Assembly: GCF_029168945.1 (NCBI RefSeq)
Contig: NC_083601.1
Location: forward strand, 33,283,660 to 33,347,659
Source of the DNA: Cannabis sativa
Lineage: Eukaryota > Streptophyta > Magnoliopsida > Rosales > Cannabaceae
Direction of reading: 5' to 3'
DNA length: 64,000 nucleotides
The notes under the pieces are model-generated. The model had not been told where the DNA came from, made no database searches, and was given only the letters and a program-made list of their open reading frames with translations. The translations under genes and the position numbers were made by a program. Below are positions 8,282 through 21,021 of this stretch, in pieces. Numbering within the stretch: the first letter of the stretch is position 1; each line of letters begins with the position of its first letter.

Positions 8282-10647
8282 GTTGTGGGTTAACGGAGTA
8301 GATACCAGAGATTGTCGAACCAACACTGTCTTCAAGTTGCGTGCAGCTCTTTTGTGGACAGTGAATGATTTTCCTGCTCGTAGTTATTGGTCTGGTTGGA
8401 GTGGTCAGGGATATAAAGCTTGTCCTACTTGCAATGAAGATACATCTTCTATTCGAGTAATTGGTAAGACATCTTACGTGGGTCATAGAAGATTTCTGCC
8501 AAATAACCATCGAATGAGAAGGGATACTCAATTTGACGGACAAATTGAGAGAAGACCTCCTCCAAGACGTTTTACTTGTGAAGAAGTATTAGAACAAGTA
8601 AACAAACTCCCACCCCACCTCCCTGGAAATCATGAGCTCTTTGGTGGTGTGAAACGTAGGCGAGTTGCAGAAAATCATAATTGGCGGAAAAAAAGCATCT
8701 TCTACGAGCTTGACTATTGGTGTTCAAATATTCTTAAACACAATATTGATGTCATGCATGTTGAGAAGAATGTTTGTGATAGTTTATTGGGCACAATATT
8801 GGACAATGAGAAATCCAAGGACACTACCAATGCAAGACATGATTTAAAGAAGCTAGGCGTCAGAGAATCGTTGTGGATTTATGAAGACGAGAGGGGGAAG
8901 TTGTTGAAACCTCATGCACCTTACGTGCTTAAACCTGATGACAGGATCCAATTTTGTAAATTTATTAAGGATGTGAAATTTCCCGATGGCTTTTGTTCGA
9001 ATTTGAAAAAAAAAAGTAAATGAAAATTTAACAAATGTCATCGGATTAAAGTCACACGACTGTCATGTAATAATGCAACGATTACTGTCTGTTGGTGTTC
9101 GCAAGTTTCTCCCGAACGCTATATCGACCACCATCTCTGAACTGTGTAACTTTTTCAGGCAAATTTGTTCAAGGACTATAAATGTTAAAGACATGGAGGT
9201 TGCTCAACAAGATCTTATTTTAATCTTGTGTAAAATGGAGTCCATATTTCCTCCTGCATTTTTTGACATAATGATTCATTTGGTCATTCATTTGCCTGAA
9301 GAAGCAATTTTGGGTGGACCTGTTTTTATGAGGTGGATGTATCCATTTGAAAGATACATGAAAAAATTGAAGAACTACGTAGGAAATAAAGCACGTCCTG
9401 AACGGTCGATAGCAGAAACTTACGTGATTGATGAGGCTTTGACATTTTGTTCAATGTATTTCAAGGGGGTTGAAACAAGGTTTAACCGTCTTGATCGTAT
9501 TGAAGATGAGGTTGTCCCACGAAAGCTTTCTGTGTTTCAATCTCAATGTCGACCCATCACAAAAGGCAATCTCCGGCCACTTGATCGCGCATCTCGTGAA
9601 CAAGTAGAGTGGTATATATTCAACAATTCACCTGAAATTCAAGCTTACTTAGAGTGAGTTTTTTCCCATACTTATTTTTCTATTTTTTTAAACTTAAATT
9701 TCAATCAATCAATTCAAATCTATTTTATTTTACAGTGAACACTTGGAAGTGATCCGACAAAATTACCCGAATGGAGATCATAATGTCCTACACAAAAAAT
9801 ATTTTCGTCCGTGGTTTCACAAGAAGGTGAATGCATAAGTGTTGTAAACATTTATTATCTAAGTGGTGTTTGTCATTTTCTAATGATGTATTTATTTTTA
9901 TAGATATATGACTTGCACAAGTCCGGATCATTAGACAATGGCAAAGAGTTGCTAGCTTTAGCATCCGGGTCTGATCACTTAGGCACTTACTATGAAGGTT
10001 GTATTGTGAATGGAGTTCGATTTATGGCTACCAAAAGAGATGAGAAGAGGAGCACACAAAATAGTGGAGTGTTTGTGGCAGGAACAGAAGGTTTTAATTA
10101 TTACGGCACACTCACTGAAGTGCTAAAGTTAACCTTCACTGGTGTTTACTCTGTCACATTATTTAAGTGCAAGTGGTACAATACAAATCCAAGACGGAAG
10201 AAGACAATCGTCGAGAACCTTATCACTAGTATTAATGTCAGTGGTGTATGGTATAAAGATGACCCATACATACTTGCTAGTCAAGCAAAGCAAGTGTTTT
10301 ATCTCGATGATTTATTGAGAGGGAAAAATTGGAAAATAGTTGAGAATGTAAATCACCGACAAATTTGGGATATCGTGGATGATGATCCTAACGTCGAAAT
10401 TGATTTGGTACACGACACCAACTCCTCCAATTTTGTGTTAACAATAGATCTTGGGGAGTTAATTTTGCTACCTAATCAACCTCCTATAGACATTGGCTCT
10501 GAACCTAGTTCGCCTGTCAACGAAGATGACCGCAACGTGGACGACGAAGATGCTACTGAAGAATCAGACGAAGAAATTTTAGTTGACCTTTGTGAAGATG
10601 ATGTGAATGATCATTTAGTTAATAATGATAGTGATATGGATGATTAA
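8282..10647 (+). pseudogene. CACTA tnp2-type transposase, 5' truncated by the retrotransposon
   Basis: The frame opens directly at the LTR junction in the LWVNGVDTRD region, followed by LRAALLWTVNDFPA and the C-x2-C motif KACPTCNED, then IDVMHVEKNVCDSLLGT, all typical of tnp2. After a 10-A run (9006-9015) the frame shifts by one; the sequence goes on as the DUF4218-type region (HLVIHLPEEA, GGPVFMRWMYPFERYM). Introns 9654-9735 and 9827-9903 (GT...AG) join exons 8282-9653, 9736-9826 and 9904-10647. The last exon has the DUF4216-type region (GFNYYGTLTEV, LFKCKWYN) and an acidic tail. The protein would cut and join element ends in the nucleus. The 5' exons are missing here and the poly-A frameshift would stop translation. 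Confidence 0.9.
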
Positions 10648-10771
10648 TTTTCAATCACTTTATTTTGTAAATCATACAATTATTAATTGCAAGTTAATAT
10701 TTCTTATTCCAAGTTAATTTTTTTTTTACTATTACTTATAAATGAAATATTTTTTTTTTTAAAAAAAAGTA

Positions 10772-12170
10772 ATGTCAGCTGATGTATCCACTTATCATGG
10801 TGGAGACGTGGGCGGTACTGATCCACCGGACCCTAGTAGGGTACCGCCAACTTGTCAGACTGCTCCACCGCCAAGAAGAAAGGGGCGTGGCCTTGCTACC
10901 AACTTGGATGTTGAGCAAAGAAGGCGTGATGCAGGGAAACCATTACCACTAAAACTTGATGCCGTGACAGGCAAAGTGGTTGGTAAGGAGAGTTCAACTT
11001 TTGTACGCCAAATGGGTGTTGAGGTCACAATTACGTTGCCAGGACACTACTTGAATTTCAGTGAAATTCCTCAACACTTTAAAGACCAAATTGTACAAAA
11101 AATGAAGGTAAAACACATTAACAAGTTTAATGTTTCAAATAATTAATTTCAATTAACACATAATTTTTTAACGAATACTATTTGTTTGTAGTATTTGTAC
11201 GATATTGATGGCCATCCTGAGCCTGAAAAAGTGATGAGTACTCTTTATCATGAGATGAAGAGAAGATATTCTGAGAGAAAGAATATCAGGCACACGTGGT
11301 TTCAGGAACATTATTCCGGGGATCCAAATGATTTGGCAAGTGTAATTGAAGCAGTACCTGATCACTGCACTACCGAGAGTTGGAAGCAAATCATTGACTT
11401 ATTTTTGAGCCCAAAATTCAGGGCGCGTTCAAATCAAAACAAGAAAAATAGAGGAGAAATGCAGTATTTGTCAACGCAAGGCTCGAGGTCGATGGCAGCG
11501 TCTCGAAATGAACATGTAAGTAAAATTATCAACTTTCTATTAGAAATTTCTTTTACTAAGCATAAACTAACTCTATTTTTAAACAGGACGTCCCCGAAGA
11601 CTACGCAATTGATACTTGGAAGAAAGGCCACATCAAAAAAGGAACAGAAAACACTTGGATCAGCGAGACATGCAAAGAACTACAGGTAAGTTTAAATATG
11701 TTTTTTAATAATTTTGTTACAACTAATGCATGTTGTTGTTATTGTATTTCTAATATTTTATTTGGTCAGGAGAAAATGCTTGAAGAGGTTGCTAGCATGA
11801 CAGATACAGAAGATGATTCCAGCGATGGGTCTGCTAGCAAATACAAGCAATTGAAAGCTATGAATAAAGTTCTTTGGAGCCGGTCGGACTATATAAGAGG
11901 ATTGGGTTATAAATTGAAAGGCAGCTCGACATCAAGTTCTAGTACTCAAAGTCGAGCTCAATCACAAGTACCGACTTTATCCATTACTCCGGAAGATATG
12001 GGAGTCTTCGCCGAGTTTATGTTAAAAATGCGTGATAAGATTGATCAGTCTGGCACCTCCAGTGACGCGTCTCTGCATGACCCGAGGTTTAATAATTTTT
12101 TACAAAAATTTTTACCATCACAACCGCAAGGTAGCGCGTCCAGTTCAGCCCCCCCTCCAACGTCAATGCC

Positions 12171-12201
<31 letters not shown>

Positions 12202-12711
12202 CCACGATCGCCTCAGCAGCCCCAGTTTTTTCAACAACAACAATAACATTCTCCCAACATGTCTGCTGGCTCTTCACAATCGCCTCAGTTGCATTACATG
12301 TTCGGGCTTCCCTCACAGTCTCCTCCTATATTTTTTTCGGAAGCCGCTGGAGGATCTCAGACACAACCTATGGTTGGTAATATTGGAGGCTCATCCCAAC
12401 AACCATACCCTGTGTACGGTCAATTTGGGTCATTGTTGCAGCAACAACCAGTGTATGGTCAAATGGGAGGATCTCCACAACAGCCTATGTATGGAGGCTT
12501 TTTCAGTGCTCAGAGTCAGCAACAACAGCAACAACCAATTTTGGTTCGCCCGCACCCTCGACAATATGTGGAGATCTTACCTACGCCGCAGACTGGACAA
12601 CCTTATTACCCTGCCCCGCCGGCTCAATCCCGTGAAAATATTGATGGTTCAAGACTTAGCGCAAATGCAGATGAATTTTTAGAGTTTACTGATTTGAACA
12701 ATGATAGTTAG
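10772..12711 (+). pseudogene. Second CACTA gene, Transposase_24-like, with an in-frame stop
   Basis: Exons 10772-11107, 11192-11515, 11587-11685 and 11770-12711 join in frame through GT-AG introns. The N-terminus is Pro-rich with a basic PPRRKGRG patch. The middle carries the plant Ptta/En/Spm (Transposase_24) features: HPEPEKVMSTLYHEMKRRY, W-x-x-H contexts and DTWKKGHIKKGTENTWI. After KYKQLKAMNKVLWSRSDYIRGLGY the C-terminus is Ser- and Gln-rich. A TAA at 12244-12246, in a CAA-repeat stretch, interrupts the frame; the same frame stays open to a stop at 12709-12711. In related elements this gene encodes the accessory DNA-binding protein that reads subterminal repeats. The stop may be natural truncation or a CAA-to-TAA mutation. 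Confidence 0.82.
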
Positions 12712-12967
12712 GTTTTTTTTAATTATGTGTTATGTTTTAAAGTTTATTTAAAGACAATTTCTAATTTTATTTAAGATAATATATTTTTTATTGTAATGGA
12801 CAAATTAATTTTAATACTTAATTTCTTAATTAATGTTTAATGCTTAATTTTTTAATTTTGATATTTTATTTCTAATTAATATATTTATTTATAAAATAAT
12901 TATTATAATTAATTTAATTATATTAAATAATCAGAATAATATTTTTTTTTAATATTTAAAATTATTA

Positions 12968-13244
12968 TTACCGGCGGATGGGTCCGCCGGTATTTATGAT
13001 TATAATTTTTTTTTTTTTATTATTTAAAAATATTAATACCGGCGGACCCCACCGCTATTAATCCGCCGGTATTAATATTATTACCGGCGGAATCCCCCTT
13101 TCGTCGGTAATAACCATTTTTAGCGACCAATTAATACCGGCGGATAATTACCGGCAGTTTCCGCCGGTATTAATAATTACCGGCGGCCTAGTTACTTATT
13201 ACCGGCGGATGCTTCCGCCGGTAATAATGAAATTTGTTGTAGTG
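12968..13244 (+). repeat. CACTA subterminal hairpin repeats and 3' terminal inverted repeat
   Basis: The block holds many copies of ACCGGCGGA and its complement TCCGCCGGT, often arranged as short hairpins around a few bases (for example 12971-12993 and 13200-13222). The tip at 13234-13244 is TTGTTGTAGTG. Such repeats are the binding sites of the element's TnpA-type protein in the superfamily. They are GC-rich in an otherwise AT-rich area. Confidence 0.88.
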
Positions 13245-15220
13245 TCTGGCATGGAATGTGAAATTACTTAAGGGTCCTCTCATATAGTTCCTACTTATTT
13301 TTACTGTGGAAACTCGTTATGGTTAGCTAGCCTTTACAATTCAAAATATAAGAGCTCATCAGGTCGTTAAAGATATATATGTATATATAAAACAAATTAA
13401 GCACATATATAAGATATACCCTACAGTTTACTTAAAAAGTACTGCATATAAATTTAAGGAAGAATTAATAAACCTTGCACTTTCAACATTTTTTTTTGGC
13501 AGCTGGCGCAGTTATCAACAAATTAAATGAACATTATTAACATATCAGTATTATCACATATATGAATATGCGCGATTATTAATTCTCTCCTTTGAGTACA
13601 TTTTATAAAGAACTAATAAGACCACTTGATATATGGTTGATATTCTCTATTGAAGAGAAAGTTAGGAACATTTTTTAAGTAACATTAGAAGTAAAGCATG
13701 TTCTTTTAAACATTAATAAAAGGAATTATCTTTAATTAATTATAGATTATATATTGTCGTGAGGAAAAAAAAAAAAGGTGTTGGTACACCAACAAGAGCA
13801 AGGACTGTTGCAGAGAGGGTCAGGACTCAGGAGTACTAGAAAAGCAGATATTATTACGTTTGATCTGATATTGTTGAAGCTGAATTGAACCCTAGTAGTA
13901 CTATACAATGATAATATTATTATTATTTGTCTGACCCGGATCCGAATTGTGATGGAGGTTCAGAACCCCATAAAAATTCCTCTAAAATTTATAAAGAATC
14001 TTCTTACCTTCCTACCCACTTCATTAAAGTTAGTAGCAGAAGAAGATTCCCTATTCTTAGGCTCCTTTATTATTCTTTTAATTAAAGGGAAGATATATAT
14101 ATAGTTCTTGTTTATTTATTTTTTGGCCCTTTAAGCTTTGTTAGTTGTGCTCCCTTAATTTAGAGTCGTAGAATTGGAACTAAGATATTCCTTCCTTAGG
14201 GGCAAATATTATATTCTTTATTAAGATGAATGTTTCATATTTTAAGATTAGATATTCCCCTCTTCTCTCTGAATGCACTAAATTTGAGAGCAATTATGCA
14301 ACTTTTGAAACCGAAAAGAAAGTTGCATGGTGGATTGATACTAAACCCCATTTGAATATGTCCTCTTTCTCTCTCCTATTTCCTGGTAAAAATAAATAAA
14401 TAATTTTGGATTATGGTATATGCTTCTCTCTCTCAATTAATAAAGTTTTTTTGGTGTGTGTATTTAATAATATATTAACATGTAATTCAATATAATCATG
14501 GTAGAATCATTAATATTACATATTATATTAATTAATTAGTATCAATAATATAGATATCTATAGAGTACTTTGTTAATACATGAAGACATTAATAACTACA
14601 CTTAATTGGCTGTAAACGTGTCCAACATCTAGGACCTATGCCGGTGATATGGAGGTTTTTGCATTTTACACACTTGCGTTTAATCACAACCATAGAATCC
14701 AGCTCTCTTTTTGACCCTTTTGTGGGCTACCAATAATTTTCACCATTTAATGTTTAAAAGCATGTATGTGTATGTGCATTTATATGTTACATATTTGTTA
14801 TATGTAAATATATAAATCATCTTAATTATCCATTTTTGGAGGTGGGATTTTTTCTGTACCATGCATTTCTATAACTATATAACAAAAAAAAGGAATTAAT
14901 GTAATATAATGTATGGCACATAGAATTACAATGGTTATATGTAACAGAAGCAAATATTGAAATTAAGAAGATTATGAAAGAGTATCTACATAGGTTTTAT
15001 AGCTGGTAATGATTCTAGTGACCCCAAAAAAGAAAAGTAAAGAGGAAGAAGAAAAAATAAATAAAGAAAAGTACCAACAACAGTAACAAGAAGAATCATC
15101 TTTTATTTTTGTGAAATTTGAACTTGTATTACCCTAAAGCCCCCCACAAAAAATAAAAATTATATATATAAATTCAAGCAGGTCCTAAGCACATGACCCT
15201 CTGGTGTCAGACTCCTCCTG

Positions 15221-15300
<80 letters not shown>

Positions 15301-15771
15301 GGCTTTATTGTTTGCAAGAAGTTACCATCCTTCTTTATCACCTCTCTCTTTCATACTTTTTCTTTTCTTCTCTCTCTCCTTTATTCCCTTTGAACTCACC
15401 CCTAAAAAGAAGACGATCCTCCCACGATCCTCATTGTGTTCACAAACAACAGACTCTTCCTTTCTCTCTCTCTCTCTATCCTTTGGAAAGAAGCCAAACA
15501 CTGTCTTTTAGGTGCCCTTGTTTGTTCCCACAATATCCCCTGTTTTGTTAACTTATATTATTATTATTTTGGGTTTTCATGTTTTTCTTTCACATGAAAC
15601 ATTAGTACCATTACTACCACCACCACGATCATCATCAATAATCTCTGAAACAACAGTGTTTTGATCATTATATAATTAATCTTTATCCATATAAATATTA
15701 ATTGTGGGAGTATATAGGAGTGTTTATAATAATTATTAAGAGAGATTAATTGTACTAGCTAATTAATAATC
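13245..15771 (+). other. Upstream region of the HHO-type gene
   Basis: No coding sequence was recognised in this AT-rich 2.5-kb stretch. It holds the 36-unit TC tract at 15223-15294 and, after it, further short TCTCTC patches up to about 15480. This is the usual look of a plant 5' leader, so transcription of the gene at 15772 probably starts near or just after the TC tract. No clear TATA box could be fixed. Confidence 0.5.
15223..15294 (+). repeat. (TC)36 microsatellite
   Basis: An uninterrupted 72-nt TC dinucleotide tract lies 478 nt before the ATG of the HHO-type gene. Pyrimidine tracts of this kind are frequent in plant leaders and core promoters. The length makes it likely to vary between individuals. 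Confidence 0.97.
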
Positions 15772-18097
15772 ATGATGGCATCGCCTTCGGAGCTCTCGTT
15801 GGAATGTAAGCCAGCTCACAGCTATTCAATGCTCCTAAAATCATTCGGAGAACACCAACACCAACAACATCATCATCTTCAGCAACAGCAACAGCAACAG
15901 CAACAGCACCAGGTACCTCAGCACGATCACACCCACAAACTTGAAGACTATCTTAATCGCCTAGAGGAAGAACGTCTCAAAATCGATGCCTTCAAGCGCG
16001 AGCTCCCGCTTTGCATGCAACTTCTCACCAATGGTATATTTATATATTCAATTTGATCTACATCTACATATGCATTGTTTAATTTTATTACCATAGATAT
16101 ATGAAATATATTGAAGAAATGTTTTTATTTCCTTTTTTTGGCACCATTATTATTATTTGAGAGCGTTACAACTAAATATATCTATATAAATATTTATCAC
16201 TTCACTCTTCTAATTAGAGAAAATTCTTATAATATGATTACAGTAACTAATTTATAATGAAATGGAAGGTTTGAATAATCTGGATATATATATATATATA
16301 TGAAACTTTTCATCTTCTCATGATAAATTTGGTAATATTATAGCTGTGGAAGCTTCAAGGCAACAACTACAAACGTATAGAGCAAACCAAGGGCCAATAA
16401 GGCCAGTTCTAGAAGAATTCATACCATTAAAGACTTCAAGCTCTGAAGGCTCAGCAGATCAAAAAATCACAAACGCACCTGATAATAAGGCGAATTGGAT
16501 GACGTCAGCCCAACTATGGAGCCAAACTAGTAGTAACGATGGAAGCAAGCCACAACCCACAAACAACATCAACAACAGCACTAATAATAATAGTGTAACT
16601 ACAAAAGAAGGTGATATTAGCTTCAACGTAGTGAGCAGTAGTCCAAAGCTGGCTCTAGATAACAAGTTGTCTCAGAGGCTTAATGGCCCAGCTGGTGCTT
16701 TTCTTCCGTTCTCCAAAGACAATATTAACAGCCGTACAAACAACCAGAGTTTTAGGCCGCTGCCTGAGCTCGCTCTTTCTGCTTCCGTGGCGGATCAGAA
16801 AGACATTATTGTTGGGGAGGAGAATCACAAGTGCAGTTCGGAGGCTGAGAGGAGAGAAAACTCAGGCAATAATAATGGAAATTGTGGCGGAGTGATTGTT
16901 GAAATGGGGAAAGGAGGAGTGGCTGGAAATAATAACTGTAGTAATATTAACGGATCAGATCATCATCATCAAGGTGTACAAACAATTAATACTAATAATA
17001 CTAATAATAATTCCAGCTCTACTTCAAATAATAATCAAGCTCATCGAAAGGCAAGGAGGTGTTGGTCTCCGGATTTGCACCGAAGATTTGTTAATGCTCT
17101 TCAGATGCTTGGTGGGTCTCAAGGTAAATATTAATATTAGTTTAATTAATCTTTTTTATAATTTATTATTGATATCCTTAGCTTTTTTAGTATTACCATC
17201 ACATAAATTATCAATAATTAAAGTTAGTTATTATTCTACTGTGATGGAAACAGTTGCCACTCCAAAACAGATCAGAGAGCTCATGAAGGTTGACGGTTTG
17301 ACCAATGATGAAGTTAAAAGCCATTTGCAGGTACTATATATGATTTCTCTCTCTCATGCAACAAAATAATATATTCATGGTAAGAAAAACAAAAAAGAAA
17401 AGAAAAATACAAAAAGAAAAAGGAAAAAGAAAAGCGTTTGTTTGATGTACCGTTTCAAAAGAAAAACTCAGGGAGACAACGTCCCATTCTGACAATACAA
17501 AATCATATATCAGTGATTTTGTTTCGTTTTTTTCTAATATAATTATATTTATTTATACAGAAATACAGGCTCCACACCAGAAGACCGAGTCCGAGCCCAC
17601 AAGCAGCAGGGGCTCCAGCGCCGCAGCTGGTGGTACTAGGAAGCATCTGGGTCCCACCAGAGTACGCAGCCGCCGCAGCACACAGTGGGGCCCAAACAAC
17701 CCTCTACAGTTCTCACGCGGCTTCCCACGCGCCGCCGCCTCACTACTGCGCGTCTCCCGTGCCTCAAGACTTCTACGCCTCGCAAGCTCATCACCAAGCT
17801 CAGGCTCAGGCTCAGGCTCAGGCACAGGGGGTGCCTCACCACCAGTTACACCACCATCACGCGCTCCACCACCAGCTTCAAATGTACAAGGCCACGTCAC
17901 AGACGCACAGCTCGCCGGAGACTGACGGCCGAGGGGCTGCTGGCGGTGATCGGTCGGAGAGCATCGAAGACGGCAAGTCAGAGAGCAGCAGCTGGAAAGG
18001 CGAGAGCGGCGACAATGGAGGGGAGAGAAAAGGGTTGGCGGCGCTGAGGGAAGAAGGGGAAGAGAGCAATGGAAGTGAGATCACTCTCAAGTTCTGA
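15772..18097 (+). CDS. HHO: HHO/NIGT1-type GARP (G2-like) transcription factor
   Basis: Four exons (15772-16033, 16344-17123, 17254-17330, 17561-18097) join in frame to 551 codons. The N-terminus has an LSLEC patch like an EAR repressor motif, a His/Gln run (about residues 28-50) and the family's coiled HHO domain: [30 protein letters not shown], completed across intron 1. The [11 protein letters not shown] block is also typical. The MYB-like GARP DNA-binding domain (about 320-378) begins [15 protein letters not shown] and ends [16 protein letters not shown], spread over exons 2-4. The tail is His/Ala/Gln-rich with an acidic, Ser-rich end. HHO proteins are nuclear repressors in nitrate, phosphate and flowering control (known for the family). 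Sequence in the N-terminal domain suggests the HHO5/HHO6 branch; that placement is from memory. Confidence 0.9.
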
Positions 18098-19695
18098 TTT
18101 GAGGTATAGAGTATAACTAGTGTTAGGATGATAATGGGTCTTGTGTGTTAATTTCTCATGATTGCCCTTTAATGATCTAATTTTATTCTTGATATATATA
18201 TATATTATTATTTAGTTAGTTAGTAGAGATCATATGGTACGTATACCAAAAGAGCATAACGGCAACTAAGAATGTCTATTTGTTTTGTTATAAATTCATC
18301 TTTTATGTCTCATAAGATGATTATCCTTATTTGAGGAAAAATTATTCAAAATTTTAATATTATTATTATCATTGAAATTTTCTTCAGTACTTTTGCTATT
18401 TGGACATACCTTCATTGTTTGTATATGCCAATTATGTCTCTATAACTAATTTGATATAAAACGGCACATTATTATCCTATATATATACATATATTATAAA
18501 ATTGAGTAAATATATGCCCTCAAAGGAACGGTGTGATTTTATTCACAAGAGAAAGAAAACACTATTAAAAGCGTACATATGTTGTTAGTTATTAGTAAAT
18601 CACACTGTGGATGAATGTATATATGTTACTGTATGTATATGAGTATATCCCATTTATATGGCCACACGGTATGTATGAATATCGTACGTGTATATGTATA
18701 TCCCATATGGCCACATGGTAACATGGTAAGTAAAAATGTTTTACGTGACTTTGAACCATCCACCGACACGATTACAATAAAAAAATAAATATTAATTATA
18801 CAGAAAAAAGAAAGTTAGCGATAATTGATCATATAATAAAGATGAGATCGATTGGAAGTCCTAGATAATTAATTTATTGGAGGAACTGAATAAAAACTAG
18901 GAGAAAGGGGCACCGAAAGTGAGCCTGACCTGAATGAATGAATCTCTTTCCCTCTCGTTACTACCATCCCATGCCTACTTTCTTACTTGCTTTTTTCCTT
19001 TCTTTTTGTTTACATGCCCACTTGACTCTCTAATTTCGTACCATTTTTCTCTTAATTAACCCCATTTTGTCCCGCTCACCATTCTCTTTTCTTTTCTTCT
19101 AATTTATAAAAAGAGTTTAATCTGAAAACTCACAATAAAAATAATAAAAAGTCCTCAATTATATTATCTAAAATAAATGATGAAAGAGAAGCTCATTTAT
19201 GTGTTAATATTTATGTGGATGAAGATTTAGTCGAGTGATGGGATAACAGCAGTCCTGGATATTGTTGTGCCTTCGTGGGCTTCGCTCTTTATTTGTTTTT
19301 TGAGTTTTGTATGGTTTTTAGTTGGAACAATATGCATGTTGTGTTCGTGTCCTTTTTGGACCTTGGCTTATGCTTGTCTGATCTTTTCTTTGAATATATA
19401 TATATATAGGTCACATATATGTGGTTTTATTGATTCGGTATGGAGTATCATTCTCTAATTGTAAGATTTTTTAAAAGCTAACTATTGTTCTTGTTGTCCA
19501 TTTGGGGATCGATTGGTCTTTTCTATCACCTCTATGGTGTTTGTGCCTGCCCAATATACATGTTCTATGTTCTTGGTTTATATATCTGCTCCTCTCTTTA
19601 AAGCATTTTTTTCTTTTTTCTCTATTGTAAGCATAATTACTTGATCTGTATAGGTTTTGTCGCTTCTAGTTTTAACCATTGAATGATATACGTAA
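18098..19695. other. 3' flank of the HHO-type gene and AT-rich spacer
   Basis: The first few hundred bases should hold the 3' UTR. Further on there are TA-rich repeats and the duplicated phrases around 18610-18730 (tatatgtat / catatggccaca). Short open frames here have no recognisable protein features. No gene is seen. Confidence 0.4.
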
Positions 19696-20430
19696 TAGAG
19701 GTGCACATATGGTTGGATTAAAGATATTTTAATGGGTTAATAACCTAATAACTACGTTTAGATAAGTTATAAATTATTAACTTTTTTCATTGTACAACCC
19801 AACCCTACTTAATACAATAATATAGAGGGTGAGTTGAATTAGATTCATCAGAGATAATTATTTTAGACTTTAATATTTATATTACAAACTTGATAAAATT
19901 ATTTAACTTAGTGCATACACAAAAAAAAACGATGCATATAAATATATATATACATATATGCGTGTAATATAATGCTTAAAAGAAAGTTAAGGTGGTAGTG
20001 ATATCATTGTGTGAGTAGCAAAGTTAGTAATAATGATTGATTCTCACATTAATTAGCTTTGTTAGTAGAAATAGTATGATAACTATGAACTACATGTTAG
20101 TGATGTTTTTTGGTTATTATTTCACATTTTAAAGTTATCACAATATAATTTATTTATGTATGAAAATGTAATATGTATATTTATATATATTTTGTGAATG
20201 TAAAATATATTTAATGTATGAAGATGTCTCAAATTTTTAATATCTCTTAAGAAATGAGTTAGTTTGGGTTATATAGAGTTAAAGTGCGTCTAATAACCAA
20301 TAATTATATGGTCTATCACTTTTTAGCTCAGTGAGTCATGACCTGCTTTTAACATAATTATTTACTACAAAAAATAGATTGAGTTGGTCGGGTTGACTTA
20401 ATGGTTTGACCCATATTTTGTGCAATCCTA
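19696..20430. mobile_element. Probable non-autonomous hAT-type element
   Basis: The left end reads TAGAGGTGCACATATGG and the right end, reverse-complemented, TAGGATTGCACAAAATATGG. These resemble the TAGRGGTG ends of the three hAT-type elements with confirmed target duplications elsewhere in the window. No matching 8-bp duplication is found here, and another TAGAGGTGTTC end starts at 20432, so a nested or rearranged insertion is possible. Confidence 0.45.
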
Positions 20431-21021
20431 CTAGAGGTGTTCATCCAATTTAATCTGCATTATTTTGTTCATAGTACATCTGATCCGCATTAAGTGCGAA
20501 TTTTATTTTTTTGAATCCAATCTAATATGCACAATAGCTTAAAACCAATCCAATCCAATGCAATCTGCAAAAGTACGGATTGGATTGGTTATTTTGAATT
20601 TGTTATTTTTTAATATTAAATTATTTAATATTTATGAAAAAAAAAATATTTTTTTTTCATATAACTAGCAACAAAATAAAATAAATTATTGTTTTTTTTT
20701 ATGTCTTTCATCAACAAACTAAAATAAATAAAATAACAAATAACAAATTCAAAGGAAGAAAAAAAATTGTATGTATAAATTAAGAAATATTTAATTTTGT
20801 TTTAAATTGTATGTAGAAAAAAAAAATTATATATAAGAATAAAATATACATTTAATATATTAAGTTTTGAAACATAATTGTATTATATATATATATATTA
20901 GACTTTTAAATAATTTTTTTCTTTACATTAAAATGTCATTTGTATATATAATTTTTTTTATAAATATGTGTAGATTAAATTAATTCGGTTACTTTTACAT
21001 ATTAATCAACATCTAATTCAC
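20431..21021. other. AT-rich spacer with a second hAT-like end
   Basis: At 20432 a TAGAGGTGTTCATCC end appears, followed by sequence with repeated CCAATCCAATCC and ATTGGATTGG phrases. No right end with duplication was found before 21021. No gene is seen. Confidence 0.35.

Larger units (their letters stand above)
8282..13244 (+). mobile_element. CACTA (En/Spm) DNA transposon, 3' part
   Basis: Two transposon genes on the plus strand (tnp2-type transposase, then a Transposase_24-type gene) are followed by hairpin-rich subterminal repeats and a terminal TTGTTGTAGTG at 13234-13244, the mirror of the CACTACAA... start of the superfamily. The left part is hidden behind the gypsy element inserted at 8281/8282 and lies outside the window. 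The 3-bp target duplication would be TCT (13245-13247) and cannot be checked. A frameshift and an in-frame stop suggest loss of autonomy. Confidence 0.93.

Noticed and set aside
12089..12316. Minus-strand frame with a Val run
   Set aside because: It is the antisense of the CAA (Gln) repeat in the CACTA gene.
15193..15551. Frames rich in Ser-Leu repeats
   Set aside because: Product of the TC microsatellite and pyrimidine-rich leader.
17553..18090. Several frames antisense or offset to HHO exon 4
   Set aside because: Exon 4 is GC-rich, so stops are rare in all frames; only the spliced frame continues the GARP domain.
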